Shown: positions 6,762 to 15,201, counted from the stretch's first letter. The stretch is DNA of 21,270 nt from Candidatus Bathyarchaeota archaeon (GCA_005888675.1 VBBA01000128.1:1-21270); one strand, 5' to 3'. Translations and numbers: made by a program. The notes: a model not told the origin generated them from the letters alone.

Positions 6762-8195
6762 GTGACTTCAGAGTTGGAGAAGATGGTCTCAGGCACAGGA
6801 GTGGAGGGGCCGGCCTACGAGAGGTTTCACATCGAAGCAAAATCTGCCGACCACGTATACAATGTGCCTAACAAGTTTGACGTTCATGCAAAGAGACTCC
6901 GGCTTGCGGCGATGCTCATCCACGAAACAATCCGATACAGGTTCAACCGAGACATTGTTCTCAGTAGACCATGCATCTACGGCGTTTTCAGTGGCCGATT
7001 AGGCGGCTTCAAACCGATCAAACAACGATGCGTTGGTTGCATGAGGTGTGTTCAGGAGTATCCTCACATTATGCAGGTTAACTATGGCAAAAAATACAGG
7101 GAACTCGGCGATTTGCATTGGACACCCGAGTCCGTCTTTACTATTCTCTACGAATCCTCAACCGGTAAAATCCCTGTCAAAGGAATGGGGTACAAGGGAA
7201 GCTTCAGCGGTGAAGGATGGGACGGCATCTGGACGGACATGTCGGAGATCGTCCGCCCAACAAGAGACGGAGTTTTCGGCAGAGAATACATCTCAACGTC
7301 TGCCGACATTGGAAGCAAACCGTTCTTTCTCGATTTCTCATCTAGCGATGACGTGACAGGAAAAAAAATTAGGCTTCTCCAATCTTCGCTACCTATAATG
7401 CTACAACCGCCAGAGAGTTCGAAACTCGACATTGGCATTGCAGTGAAACAGTCCGCTTCCAAACTAGGAATCTATCATATGTCCAGATCTCCGCTCAACG
7501 CCTATGAGGAGGATCCTTGGTACGTACCAATCGTCGACAAAGCCAATCTTGGAAAGCTCAATCTGGACAGAGCTCCAATGATAGAAGTCGACCTTTTCAC
7601 CTCCAATCGAGGTCTTATCGGTGAACTTCGACAACGGTACCCATCGAAACTAATCAGTGTCCGATTGAAAATTGATGAGGCAGCGGAAGATGAGGCTTGC
7701 AGGCTGTTTAATGATGGAGCTGACGTCATTCATCTTTGTGCTGACTATCACGGTTTCGACTATTCGAAAACCCATTCGCATATCTCACACGGGTTGAGAC
7801 GGGTTCACACCCGGCTTGTAAACGAGGGAATTCGCGACCGCATTACGCTGATCGCGAGCGGCGGGATTACTCGCGCCGAGCACGTGCCCAAAGCGATCAT
7901 TTGTGGAGCTGACCTTGTTGGACTCGACACAACACTCCTCATAGCACTTCAGTCGGAGTTCAAAGGCGAAACGAGAGATCGGACTGATTGCAGACTCGCT
8001 TCTAGGAAAATCGAGGTAGCATGGGGAGCTCAGCGTCTCATCAACCTCATGGCCTCATGGCACGACCAGCTGATCGAGATTCTCAGCGCGATGGGGATGC
8101 GGGACGTCAGAAGATTGCGTGGCGACGTTGGACGATCCATGACCGATGAGGAGTTGCGGGAACAAGCATTCGAAGGGATCGATAAGCTATCATGA
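6762..8195 (+). CDS. Divergent glutamate synthase-type (FMN barrel) protein with N-terminal Cys cluster
   Basis: A 477-residue member of the glutamate synthase FMN-domain family (GltB2/COG0069-like). The second half forms the phosphate-binding end of a TIM barrel (ITLIASGGITRAEH, then GADLVGLDT) and a helical tail (WGAQRLINLMASWHDQLIEI, LRGDVGR). It departs from an active subunit in two places. The usual DGGxGGTGAAP loop is replaced by a His/Tyr-rich stretch (ADYHGFDYSKTHSH). The region normally holding the 3Fe-4S cysteines has a single Cys. It carries instead an N-terminal CVGCMRCVQEYP motif (Cys90, 93, 96) resembling a ferredoxin cluster with Tyr100 at the fourth ligand. The start is GTG 6762. 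Its stop overlaps the next start as ATGA. It is probably a non-catalytic or electron-transfer partner of the second barrel protein. Confidence 0.75.
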   Translation: MTSELEKMVSGTGVEGPAYERFHIEAKSADHVYNVPNKFDVHAKRLRLAAMLIHETIRYRFNRDIVLSRPCIYGVFSGRLGGFKPIKQRCVGCMRCVQEYPHIMQVNYGKKYRELGDLHWTPESVFTILYESSTGKIPVKGMGYKGSFSGEGWDGIWTDMSEIVRPTRDGVFGREYISTSADIGSKPFFLDFSSSDDVTGKKIRLLQSSLPIMLQPPESSKLDIGIAVKQSASKLGIYHMSRSPLNAYEEDPWYVPIVDKANLGKLNLDRAPMIEVDLFTSNRGLIGELRQRYPSKLISVRLKIDEAAEDEACRLFNDGADVIHLCADYHGFDYSKTHSHISHGLRRVHTRLVNEGIRDRITLIASGGITRAEHVPKAIICGADLVGLDTTLLIALQSEFKGETRDRTDCRLASRKIEVAWGAQRLINLMASWHDQLIEILSAMGMRDVRRLRGDVGRSMTDEELREQAFEGIDKLS

Positions 8196-9316
8196 TCAAC
8201 AATCAGGCCGGAATCAATGAGAAGCACTCAGAACGAATCCATCACGGGCTGGATATCCTTCCGAGTTTGAAATATGGAATACCCGGAGGATTAGGTAACA
8301 AAAGATGGACCGGCGAGCTACTCTTGGCAACCTATCTGCAAGCATCTACAGGCCAGCCGCCAAGTAACGGGCTGGAATATCGGATCGGCGATTCAGGCGG
8401 CGGATTCGACGTTCTCAGTTGGAGGAAACCTGGGGATATGCCTAGGTTAGCGACGGAGGAAGTAGATCTTGGGATTCCTCTCAATAACCGCGCTGTTGGC
8501 GCCAAGTTGAGCATACCATTCCCGTTCTATGGTGGCGGGATGTCATTCGGCTCCATCAGTCTAAACTTCATGATCGCTCGTGCGAGAGCGGCTGAGAAAC
8601 TTGGCACGTACATGAGTACTGGCGAAGGAGGATATCCTGAGCAGTTGGTTCCTTACAAGGACCATATCATTACACAGGTCGCTACTGGAATGTTTGGTGT
8701 CCGCGAAGAGACTATGCAGTATGCTCCAATTCTTGAGTTCAAATACGCCCAAGGCGCGAAACCGGGACTTGGCGGCCACTTACTGGCGGACAAAGTGACC
8801 TCAGAGGTGGCTAGGATGCGAGAGTCCTCGATGTTCACGAGCCTGTACTCTCCGTTTCCCTTCCACAGCGTATACTCGGTGGAGGATCACAAGAAGCATG
8901 TGGACTGGATCAAGACCGTCAATCCTCGTGCCTTGGTCTCAGTCAAAGTGTCCACTCCAACCGATGTGGACATGGTTGCCATAGGAAGCTACTACGCTGG
9001 GGCCAACATAATCCACATCGACGGTGGCTATGGAGGAACCGGTGCCGCCCCGGAGATCGCGAAGAAGAACATTGCGATGCCCATTGAGTACGCGATCCCT
9101 AAGGTTCACAGGTACCTGGTCTCAGAAGGTGTCAGAGACGAAATCGTGTTGATGGCTAGTGGCGGAATAAGGACAGCTGACGATATTGCGAAGGCCATAG
9201 CGCTTGGGGCTGATGGTTGTGTGGTGGCTACAGCAGAGGCCGTTGCGGTCGGATGCACTCACTGCGGGAACTGTGAGAGAGGACGGGGATGCCAGGTTGG
9301 AATCACCAGAGGATAG
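8192..9316 (+). CDS. Glutamate synthase-type FMN/3Fe-4S subunit, C-terminus truncated by frame loss
   Basis: A 374-residue barrel protein related to the synthase domain of glutamate synthase, which passes electrons from FMN to an iminoglutarate intermediate. Visible marks are FYGGGMSFGSIS, STGEGGYPEQL, QGAKPGLGGHL, VSVKVS with the conserved Lys, the substrate/FMN loop IDGGYGGTGAAP, the phosphate loop MASGGIRTADD, and the 3Fe-4S motif at Cys355, 358, 361 and 367. Translation stops seven residues after the last cysteine. The expected helical tail is present downstream in another frame (separate entry). It is coupled by ATGA overlap to the first barrel protein. It is the likely catalytic partner of the amidotransferase gene that follows; N-methylglutamate synthase-like chemistry is an alternative. 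Confidence 0.85.
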   Translation: MINNQAGINEKHSERIHHGLDILPSLKYGIPGGLGNKRWTGELLLATYLQASTGQPPSNGLEYRIGDSGGGFDVLSWRKPGDMPRLATEEVDLGIPLNNRAVGAKLSIPFPFYGGGMSFGSISLNFMIARARAAEKLGTYMSTGEGGYPEQLVPYKDHIITQVATGMFGVREETMQYAPILEFKYAQGAKPGLGGHLLADKVTSEVARMRESSMFTSLYSPFPFHSVYSVEDHKKHVDWIKTVNPRALVSVKVSTPTDVDMVAIGSYYAGANIIHIDGGYGGTGAAPEIAKKNIAMPIEYAIPKVHRYLVSEGVRDEIVLMASGGIRTADDIAKAIALGADGCVVATAEAVAVGCTHCGNCERGRGCQVGITRG

Positions 9317-9429
9317 TGAATCTGTTCAACGCCTGGACGACGAGGCTAAGATCGTTGTTGGCAGAGCTGGGACTGAAGAGTATACGTGAGTTGAGGGGGA
9401 GAACTGACCTTCTTGTCAGGTACAAGTAG
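9301..9429 (+). pseudogene. Out-of-frame C-terminal tail of the FMN subunit
   Basis: In the frame starting at 9301 the sequence reads NHQRIVNLFNAWTTRLRSLL followed by AELGLKSIRELRGRTDLL and a TAG at 9427-9429. This matches the helical tail of the family, and of the paralogue upstream (AQRLINLMASW, MGMRDVRRLRG). The TAG ends one base before the next gene's ATG at 9431, as expected for the original coupled gene end. Relative to the paralogue, about 15 residues that should link the 3Fe-4S motif to this tail are missing. A short out-of-frame deletion is therefore a better explanation than a simple one-base error. Confidence 0.7.
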
Positions 9430-9430
9430 G

Positions 9431-12037
9431 ATGAATGGGATCGAATTGAGAGAGATTGTCGAGTCGATAGTTCGGTCTCGATTCAAGCTCCCGATGGTAA
9501 CTGGAATGGTCGAGAAGTCTGAAGCTGAGGGTGGATGCGGCGTAATAGGAGTCGCTTGCACCGTGCCAATAGAGGGGAAGTATCTCCTTCAATCGTTGGT
9601 TCAAATGAAGAACCGCGGCAATGGAAAAGGTGGCGGAATTGCGGCCGTTGGACTCGTTCCCGAGCAACTGGGGGTTACGCGTCAAGTGTTGGATGACGAC
9701 TATCTCATTCAGGTAGCGTACCTTGAGTCAAGGGTCAGGGACGAAGTCGAAAACGAATTCCTCAACTCCAATTTCATTGTTGACCATAGCTCAAGGATAG
9801 AGACGGTCAGCGACTATCAAAGTATCCAGGGTCTAGAAGTGCAGCCGCCCGTGGTTTACAGATACTTCTGCCGCGTTAGACCAGGGATCCTAGAAGAGTT
9901 CGTACATGCCAACAAACTGGACGGGATGGAGCGATCTGCTGCGGAGGACGAGTTCATCTACCAAACCAGCTACCGTTTGAACCATCGATATTATTCGTCT
10001 CTCGGTGAGAAGAAGGCGTTCGTCCTATCACACGGGAAAGATATGCTAGTCCTCAAACTGGTTGGGTATGGAGACGATGTGGTACGATACTACAAGCTTG
10101 AGGATTTCAAGGCCAACATATGGATCGGACATCATCGTTATCCGACGAAAGGACGGGTCTGGCATCCTGGAGGCGCACACCCGTTCATCGGAATGCACGA
10201 AGCACTCGTGCACAACGGCGACTTTGCGAACTATCACTCAATAGTCGAGTATTTGGCGCAGCGTGGAATCCGTCCACTGTTTCTGACTGACACTGAGGTT
10301 TCTGTTCTATTATTTGATCTTTGGAGCAGGGTCTACCATTATCCATTGGAATATCTTGTGGAGGCGATGGCTCCGACAACCGAAAGAGACTTTCATATGC
10401 TTCCGGTTGAGAAGCAACGATTGTACGGATTAGTACAAGCGATGCATATTCATGGCTCGCCTGATGGTCCTTGGTTCTTCATCGTCGCAAAGAACGATCC
10501 TAGAACTGGGGAGAAGCAGTTGCTCGGGATCACTGACACGTCGATGTTGCGTCCTCAGGTTTTTGCTATTCAAGACGGGCCAGTGAAGGTGGGTGTTATT
10601 GCTTCGGAGAGGCAGGCGATCAATGCCATGTTGCGCCGTTTGGCTGAGGATGGGAAGGTCCCGGCGAGGTTTGCGGATGTGTATTGGAACGCTAGGGGTG
10701 GAAGTTACACTGACGGGGGGACTTTTGTGTTCACTTTGAAAGATGCTGATGCAGGTGTCAAAAGGTTGGAGTGCACTGACAAGTTCGGTCGGGAAGTCGT
10801 GGTGCCCAGTGGACAATATCATCAGTCAGTCTCGTCTCAGTCAAGTTTGAGTCTGAGTGCAAGCGTGGCTTCACAACTTCAGAGCCTTGAACAGATGCAT
10901 GCAGATAGGTCGAGTCTTTTCCAATATCTCGGTCCATTGTTGAGGAGTGGAGGCTTCGACTATGTGGTTGGTTTGGTCGAGGAGTTGGAGAAGCTGGGTT
11001 CTAGGGGTCAGGGGAGCTTCTGGTTTGCGGTCGAGGCTTTGACTATGTTGTACGATAGGATCTATGATAGCGGGGAAAAGAGGCGTGCTTCTCTACTGCA
11101 AGTGTATGATGATGCGCTAACTAGGATGTTCTCGTCGATTCCTCTGTTGGATGGGGATCACGCGCGTGAGTTTGTAAGGTTGGACTGGGCTTCGAGGAAG
11201 AGATTGCTTCCGCCCTTGAAGGTGGATAATTTGTTGGCGGTGGACGCGTTGGATTTTCCAGTTGAAGGTAGTGAGAGTATGGCGAGGTATCTTGTCGAGT
11301 GTTATCAGAAGGGTTGGAGGAGATTGGTGGCGTTTAATCTTCGTGGGCATCGGTTCATCGCGAACGGGCTTGGGCCTGGGACGAGTGGCCTTCGTCTTGA
11401 CTGTTTTGGGGACGTGGGTGATTATGTTGGGTCGGGGATAGATGGTGCTGAGGTGAATGTCCATGGTGCTGCTCAGGATCAGGTGGCTCAGATTATGAAG
11501 AGTGGCAAGCTTGTGGTTCATGGAGATGTTGGGCAGGCGTTCATGTACGCGGCAAAGGGGGGAGATGTCTATGTCTTGGGAAATGCTGCGGGTCGGCCTT
11601 TGATCAATGCTGTTGGTCGGCCACGGGTGGTGATTAATGGGACGTGTTTGGATTATTTGGCTGAGTCGTTTATGGCTGGTGATCCGTACAATGGGGGAGG
11701 GTTTGTGGTTGTGAACGGATTGAGACCGACGCATGATGGACGTTTTGTTGAGCAGGCTTCACCTTATCCAGGTGGTAATTTGTTCTCTTTGGCATCTGGT
11801 GGAGCGTTGTATATTCGGGATCCTCATGGTTTGTTGTCGAGTGATCAGTTGAATGGTGGGCGGTTGGCTGAGTTTACTGAGAGGGATTGGGGGTTGGTGA
11901 GGCCGTATTTGGAGGAGAACGAGCGATTGTTTGGCGTAGGTATTGAGCGCGACTTGTTGACTGTGGGAGGTGTGGTCTTGTCGCCTTCTAAAGTGTATAG
12001 GAAGGTTGAGCCGGTTGTGTTGCAGGAATTGGCGTAG
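9431..12037 (+). CDS. Glutamine amidotransferase (class II) fused to a GXGXG domain, glutamate synthase-type
   Basis: An 868-residue fusion. The amidotransferase half hydrolyses glutamine. Its nucleophile should be Cys36 in GGCGVIGVA, so a 35-residue propeptide must be removed. HHRYPTKG (about residue 233), AHPF, ALVHNGDFANY (about 259) and TDTEV complete the Ntn amidotransferase signature. A linker of roughly 150-200 residues follows. The C-terminal part (about 620-800) is the right-handed GXGXG beta-helix that packs on the synthase barrel (GPGTSG, FGDVGDYVGSG, VVHGDVGQAFMYAAKGGDVYVLGNAAGR). In most archaea these domains are separate genes, as in GltB1/GltB3 or GlxB/GlxC. ATG 9431 is preferred to the in-frame TTG 9413 because AGGT lies nine bases upstream and the preceding ancestral stop is adjacent. 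Codon use turns strongly G/T-rich after about 10.55 kb. Confidence 0.9.
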   Translation: MNGIELREIVESIVRSRFKLPMVTGMVEKSEAEGGCGVIGVACTVPIEGKYLLQSLVQMKNRGNGKGGGIAAVGLVPEQLGVTRQVLDDDYLIQVAYLESRVRDEVENEFLNSNFIVDHSSRIETVSDYQSIQGLEVQPPVVYRYFCRVRPGILEEFVHANKLDGMERSAAEDEFIYQTSYRLNHRYYSSLGEKKAFVLSHGKDMLVLKLVGYGDDVVRYYKLEDFKANIWIGHHRYPTKGRVWHPGGAHPFIGMHEALVHNGDFANYHSIVEYLAQRGIRPLFLTDTEVSVLLFDLWSRVYHYPLEYLVEAMAPTTERDFHMLPVEKQRLYGLVQAMHIHGSPDGPWFFIVAKNDPRTGEKQLLGITDTSMLRPQVFAIQDGPVKVGVIASERQAINAMLRRLAEDGKVPARFADVYWNARGGSYTDGGTFVFTLKDADAGVKRLECTDKFGREVVVPSGQYHQSVSSQSSLSLSASVASQLQSLEQMHADRSSLFQYLGPLLRSGGFDYVVGLVEELEKLGSRGQGSFWFAVEALTMLYDRIYDSGEKRRASLLQVYDDALTRMFSSIPLLDGDHAREFVRLDWASRKRLLPPLKVDNLLAVDALDFPVEGSESMARYLVECYQKGWRRLVAFNLRGHRFIANGLGPGTSGLRLDCFGDVGDYVGSGIDGAEVNVHGAAQDQVAQIMKSGKLVVHGDVGQAFMYAAKGGDVYVLGNAAGRPLINAVGRPRVVINGTCLDYLAESFMAGDPYNGGGFVVVNGLRPTHDGRFVEQASPYPGGNLFSLASGGALYIRDPHGLLSSDQLNGGRLAEFTERDWGLVRPYLEENERLFGVGIERDLLTVGGVVLSPSKVYRKVEPVVLQELA

Positions 12038-12430
12038 GAGATAGGTGTGAAAGTGAAACTGTTCCTGTCTGTGGCTGGAGAAAAATAATGAGGGGTGGGG
12101 GTCAATAAGCATGCTTAGGATATTGTGTAAGAAAGGCGTGAAATCTTTCTTGTAGCGTATTTTTTCTTATGGTGGGCTGCGGGAAAATCAGTGTTTTGTG
12201 TATTGGGACTTTTTTTTTGGTGGGTGATCATGCTCCCTTTTTCTATTCCAGGGGCTCATCTCCTCACGGTTTCTTGACAGGTTCGAGGAGCATTGTTTAT
12301 GACTCCTAATATTGAGGGTTGGGCGAATTGACATTTTCATTGTCTGCTAGGCGTTTTCAAGGCGTTTTTCAGGGGACTTGTTCTTCTTAATGCGTATGGA
12401 ATTGGAGGAGGGGAAAACGGGGGTTCTTCT
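12038..12430 (+). other. Intergenic stretch with T-rich terminator-like runs
   Basis: About 390 bases without a convincing gene. Runs of T on the coding strand at 12161-12166 and 12210-12218 (nine T) could end the operon transcript, as archaeal polymerase stops at such tracts. TTTATG near 12296 is a weak promoter candidate for the next gene. The region is G/T-rich and C-poor, like the operon end before it. Confidence 0.4.
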
Positions 12431-13096
12431 GTGCTTAGGATTTTAGGTGAAGGTGATTCGCCTTTTTTGGCGGGATCCGTCATTGATCCTGTTTTTAGGA
12501 AGCGGTTAGTGCAAATGGCCCCTGGATTCTTGTCGTCCAAGGAGCAGGATCAGGTTACGCAGCAGAACAGGCGTGACTACATTATAGGATACGGTTTAGC
12601 ATCTGTTTCCTATCTTCTGATACTAATTCCTCAGTACAATACATTGGATCGAATTATGGCTTTGAATGCTAGGATTCCAGAGTCTTCGATCAGCATTTTG
12701 ATCCAGACGTATGGATCGATGCTTGGTGTTCAACTCAGCATATTGTCTGTAGTTCTCGCGTTTCAGGCAATCTCGGGAGTATTGCTCCTATTGACTTCTA
12801 TTATGGGGAGGGCTCGTAAGGCTTGGAGGGGGAAATACGTCATTACCAGCATGAGTTCCATAGGATATGTAGGCTATTCGCTCGGCGTAGGATTCCTCAC
12901 ATCACTACGATGGGCATCCATCCTTGCCAGAATGAACGTCGACGTCTCACCAATACTCCAATCATATTACCTGTTCAACCTTGGTGCAGCGATCTGTTAT
13001 CTTGGTGTTGTGTTGGTTTTGAGACGAACCTACACTCGATTGTCTGCGTTGGAAGCTAGAGATTCATTGACGATCCGAAAGGGCATCCTTTCCTAG
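12431..13096 (+). CDS. Multipass membrane protein of unknown function (four predicted helices)
   Basis: A 221-residue protein starting at GTG with GGGGG seven bases upstream. A cytoplasmic-looking N-terminus of about 50 residues precedes four hydrophobic segments at roughly residues 52-70, 95-123, 137-160 and 178-197. Short basic loops (RARKAWRGK at about 126-134, RRTYTR near 200) and a charged tail follow. There are no catalytic or transporter motifs I recognise. It is probably monocistronic, 393 bases after the glutamate synthase-type operon. Base composition changes inside the gene at about 12.84 kb, from G/T-rich to C-rich. Confidence 0.65.
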   Translation: MLRILGEGDSPFLAGSVIDPVFRKRLVQMAPGFLSSKEQDQVTQQNRRDYIIGYGLASVSYLLILIPQYNTLDRIMALNARIPESSISILIQTYGSMLGVQLSILSVVLAFQAISGVLLLLTSIMGRARKAWRGKYVITSMSSIGYVGYSLGVGFLTSLRWASILARMNVDVSPILQSYYLFNLGAAICYLGVVLVLRRTYTRLSALEARDSLTIRKGILS

Positions 13097-13113
13097 AACT
13101 AGCTATCTAGGAA
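13090..13113 (+). terminator. Stem-loop overlapping the stop of the membrane protein gene
   Basis: TTCCTAG and CTAGGAA form a seven-base-pair stem around a ten-base loop. The first arm contains the TAG stop codon. No T run follows, so it may protect or end the mRNA rather than act as an intrinsic terminator. Confidence 0.35.
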
Positions 13114-13260
13114 CCCTGCGAACTCATGCTAGGTGGGGATCGGGTGAAGTTTGGACTGGATTCTCAAGCAAGATTCATTACAATCCTGTCTTTCTACTTC
13201 CAAGTATCTTCACATTGGTTTCTTCTGGCTTCTCAGGAGCATGAATAAACTAGTTTGGAA

Positions 13261-13803
13261 ATGAGGGTCCGGCTTGCAAATCCACCAGTAGGATTGGTGG
13301 CGAAGTATACGAAGAAGGAACGAGAGTTTTTCTCCGATTATGCTAGGACAGTTCTGGGGCTCGTTTCAAAGCCTGAGGTCCGGATACTTCTGGAAAAATT
13401 GATCAATGTGGAAGGAATACGCTCAAACAGTATGATCGATCTAAGAGTGATGATGTTTCCGGCCATGCCTTTGAACGGGCGACCCAGGAACGTACTTCAT
13501 GGTAGCTACAACCGTGACTTTTCTCAGATCAGCCTCTACCCGTTGAAACTGTCGAGAGATTGGATACGGAAGATTGGTTATGAACTGTTCAAGATTCCAG
13601 CTGAGGATCTCTCAGGTGAGGCTAGAAAATTGTTCCGGGAGATACAAGTCTCCTGCCTCTCAACTCTAGTCCACGAAGTATTACATGTAAAATTCGGCGA
13701 TTCCGGAATGTCTAGATACGTGGAAGAGGCAATCGTAAGGAAACTTGAGAAGAAGTACATTCAGGAATGGAAGATAGAACTGGAGGATCTTCTTGTTTCT
13801 TAA
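13261..13803 (+). CDS. Putative small zinc metallopeptidase (HExxH)
   Basis: A 180-residue protein with HEVLH at 138-142 in a hydrophobic helix (STLVHEVLHVKFGD). It is followed about 13 residues later by YVEEAI, whose Glu155 or Glu156 could be the third zinc ligand, as in gluzincins. There is no signal peptide or membrane helix, so it would act in the cytoplasm. The family is not recognised, and the protein is small for a peptidase, close to minimal zincins. ATG 13261 is chosen; an in-frame TTG at 13255 would add two residues. The stop codon overlaps by two bases the stop of the convergent M20 peptidase gene. Confidence 0.6.
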   Translation: MRVRLANPPVGLVAKYTKKEREFFSDYARTVLGLVSKPEVRILLEKLINVEGIRSNSMIDLRVMMFPAMPLNGRPRNVLHGSYNRDFSQISLYPLKLSRDWIRKIGYELFKIPAEDLSGEARKLFREIQVSCLSTLVHEVLHVKFGDSGMSRYVEEAIVRKLEKKYIQEWKIELEDLLVS

Positions 13804-15170
13804 CCGATCCTAGCATAGGAGTCAATTATGCTCGCGATGTACTTCGTTCCAGCAATGAAATGGTCCGTGGTAGTATACTCGTTCGGTGCATGAGCATGCG
13901 AGTAGGCTGATGGGGGTCCGCTGCCGGTCCAGATCGAATCTAATCCTAACCGCTTCGTAAAGAGATAGTCCGGACCCGACGCAGCCATTCTAGGATAGAC
14001 AACAGCACTCGTCCCATACGCAAGCCTTGCGGCTTTCTCGGCCGCTTTCGCGATCGGAGCGCTGGGGCTGGTCCTTGATGGTTCTAAGAAGCCGAACGCT
14101 TTCACCTTGATATCGTCGAATCCTTGACTGTGCAAGTGATCCTTCAACCTCTGCAACTGCTTCCTTGGGTTCTGGTCGTAGACAAGTCGGAAGTCCATCT
14201 TCAACATTGCACTTCCAGGCAGAACCGTCTTGGAACCCGGTCCTTGATAGCCCGTTTTGAAACCGCATATCGTAGCGGTTGGTTCAGTAAGATAATGTTG
14301 CAATGCTTCGCGCGAGTTCTTAGCGTTCAAGAATGTTTTCGTCCCAAATTCTCTGAGGAAGTTCTCTCCATGAAACGGGATCTTCTTCAAAAGACGAGAC
14401 TGTTGTGGAGTAAAGGGCTCAACCTCATCGTACCATCCTTTGACTTTGATCTTACCGTCAGGGTCTTTGATCGTGGAGAGGGCCCAGACTAATCGCCATG
14501 CAGGGTTCTCAACTATAGGTGCGTAGGATGAGTGAAGATCTTCTTTCGCCTTCCTACAATAGAGCTCCACATACAATAGTCCCTTGACTCCAAGGCTGAT
14601 CTTTGCCCGGCCTGTCTCGTCAAAATCACCATCGTAACAGACGACCGAGTCTGCTTTCAATCGTTCCTTGTTCTCTTCGATGAAGCTTGGCAGGTGGGGG
14701 CTTCCGATCTCTTCTTCACCTTCGAAGATAAACTTGAGATTTAACGGTACATCGTTCAGTGCTTTCAGGAAGCTCTCAGCCGCTTTGACGCAGGACGTGA
14801 CGTTGTTCTTGCTGTCGGCAGCGCCACGGCCCACGATCTTCTTCCCATGAATTGCGGCCTCAAATGGCCCCGAGTCCCATTTCTCTAAAGGCTCCGGAGG
14901 CTGGACATCGTAGTGCCCATAGATCAGTAAAGTCTTGGACGAGCCTTGTTTCGAACGGACTTCCCCGTAGACGACCGGGTTGCCCCCCTTCTCAGGAAGG
15001 ATTCTCGTCTTGATTCCCGCGTTTTCCATTAGCTTCTTGACGATCTTGGAGCATTCGTCCAACCCCTTGCCCTGGGCCGATATGCTGGGCTGGCGAAGCA
15101 GTGTCCGAAAGTCACGCAGGAAACCTTCCCGGTTGTCCTTGATATGGCCGAGGACTGAACTCAGGCTCAA
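13800..15170 (-). CDS. M20 family metallodipeptidase (carnosinase/CPG2-like)
   Basis: A cytoplasmic dinuclear-zinc exopeptidase of 456 residues that most likely cleaves dipeptides. The M20 ligands are all present: His86 and Asp88 in GHYDVQPPEPLEKWDSGPFE, bridging Asp119 in GRGAADSKNN, general base Glu152 with Glu153 in EGEEEIGS, Asp180 in CYDGD, and a C-terminal His in SHAHAPNEY (425/427). The dimerisation-domain His213 lies in DLHSSYAP. The length is normal for the M20 dipeptidase clan. The start must be TTG 15170, since no other start codon lies upstream in frame and the next ATG would remove conserved sequence. A TATA-like CTATAAC near 15205 gives a leader of about ten bases. It probably recycles peptides made by extracellular peptidases encoded nearby. 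Confidence 0.92.
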   Translation of the reverse strand: MSLSSVLGHIKDNREGFLRDFRTLLRQPSISAQGKGLDECSKIVKKLMENAGIKTRILPEKGGNPVVYGEVRSKQGSSKTLLIYGHYDVQPPEPLEKWDSGPFEAAIHGKKIVGRGAADSKNNVTSCVKAAESFLKALNDVPLNLKFIFEGEEEIGSPHLPSFIEENKERLKADSVVCYDGDFDETGRAKISLGVKGLLYVELYCRKAKEDLHSSYAPIVENPAWRLVWALSTIKDPDGKIKVKGWYDEVEPFTPQQSRLLKKIPFHGENFLREFGTKTFLNAKNSREALQHYLTEPTATICGFKTGYQGPGSKTVLPGSAMLKMDFRLVYDQNPRKQLQRLKDHLHSQGFDDIKVKAFGFLEPSRTSPSAPIAKAAEKAARLAYGTSAVVYPRMAASGPDYLFTKRLGLDSIWTGSGPPSAYSHAHAPNEYTTTDHFIAGTKYIASIIDSYARIG

Positions 15171-15201
15171 GTCTTGACGAGGGTCAAAGAAGCGACTTAG
15201 G

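Noticed and set aside
11117..11734. 205-residue minus-strand frame inside the amidotransferase-GXGXG gene
   Set aside because: It lies opposite well-conserved GXGXG coding sequence. Its openness follows from the C-poor plus strand, which removes stop codons on the other strand, and its translation is low-complexity His/Pro/Thr-rich.
13241..13264. Seven-codon frame whose stop overlaps the metallopeptidase start (ATGA); similar tiny frames precede 20210 and 20806
   Set aside because: Any start codon followed by A creates a TGA in the neighbouring frame, so short overlapping frames arise easily by chance. The ribosome binding sites are also too close to their start codons.
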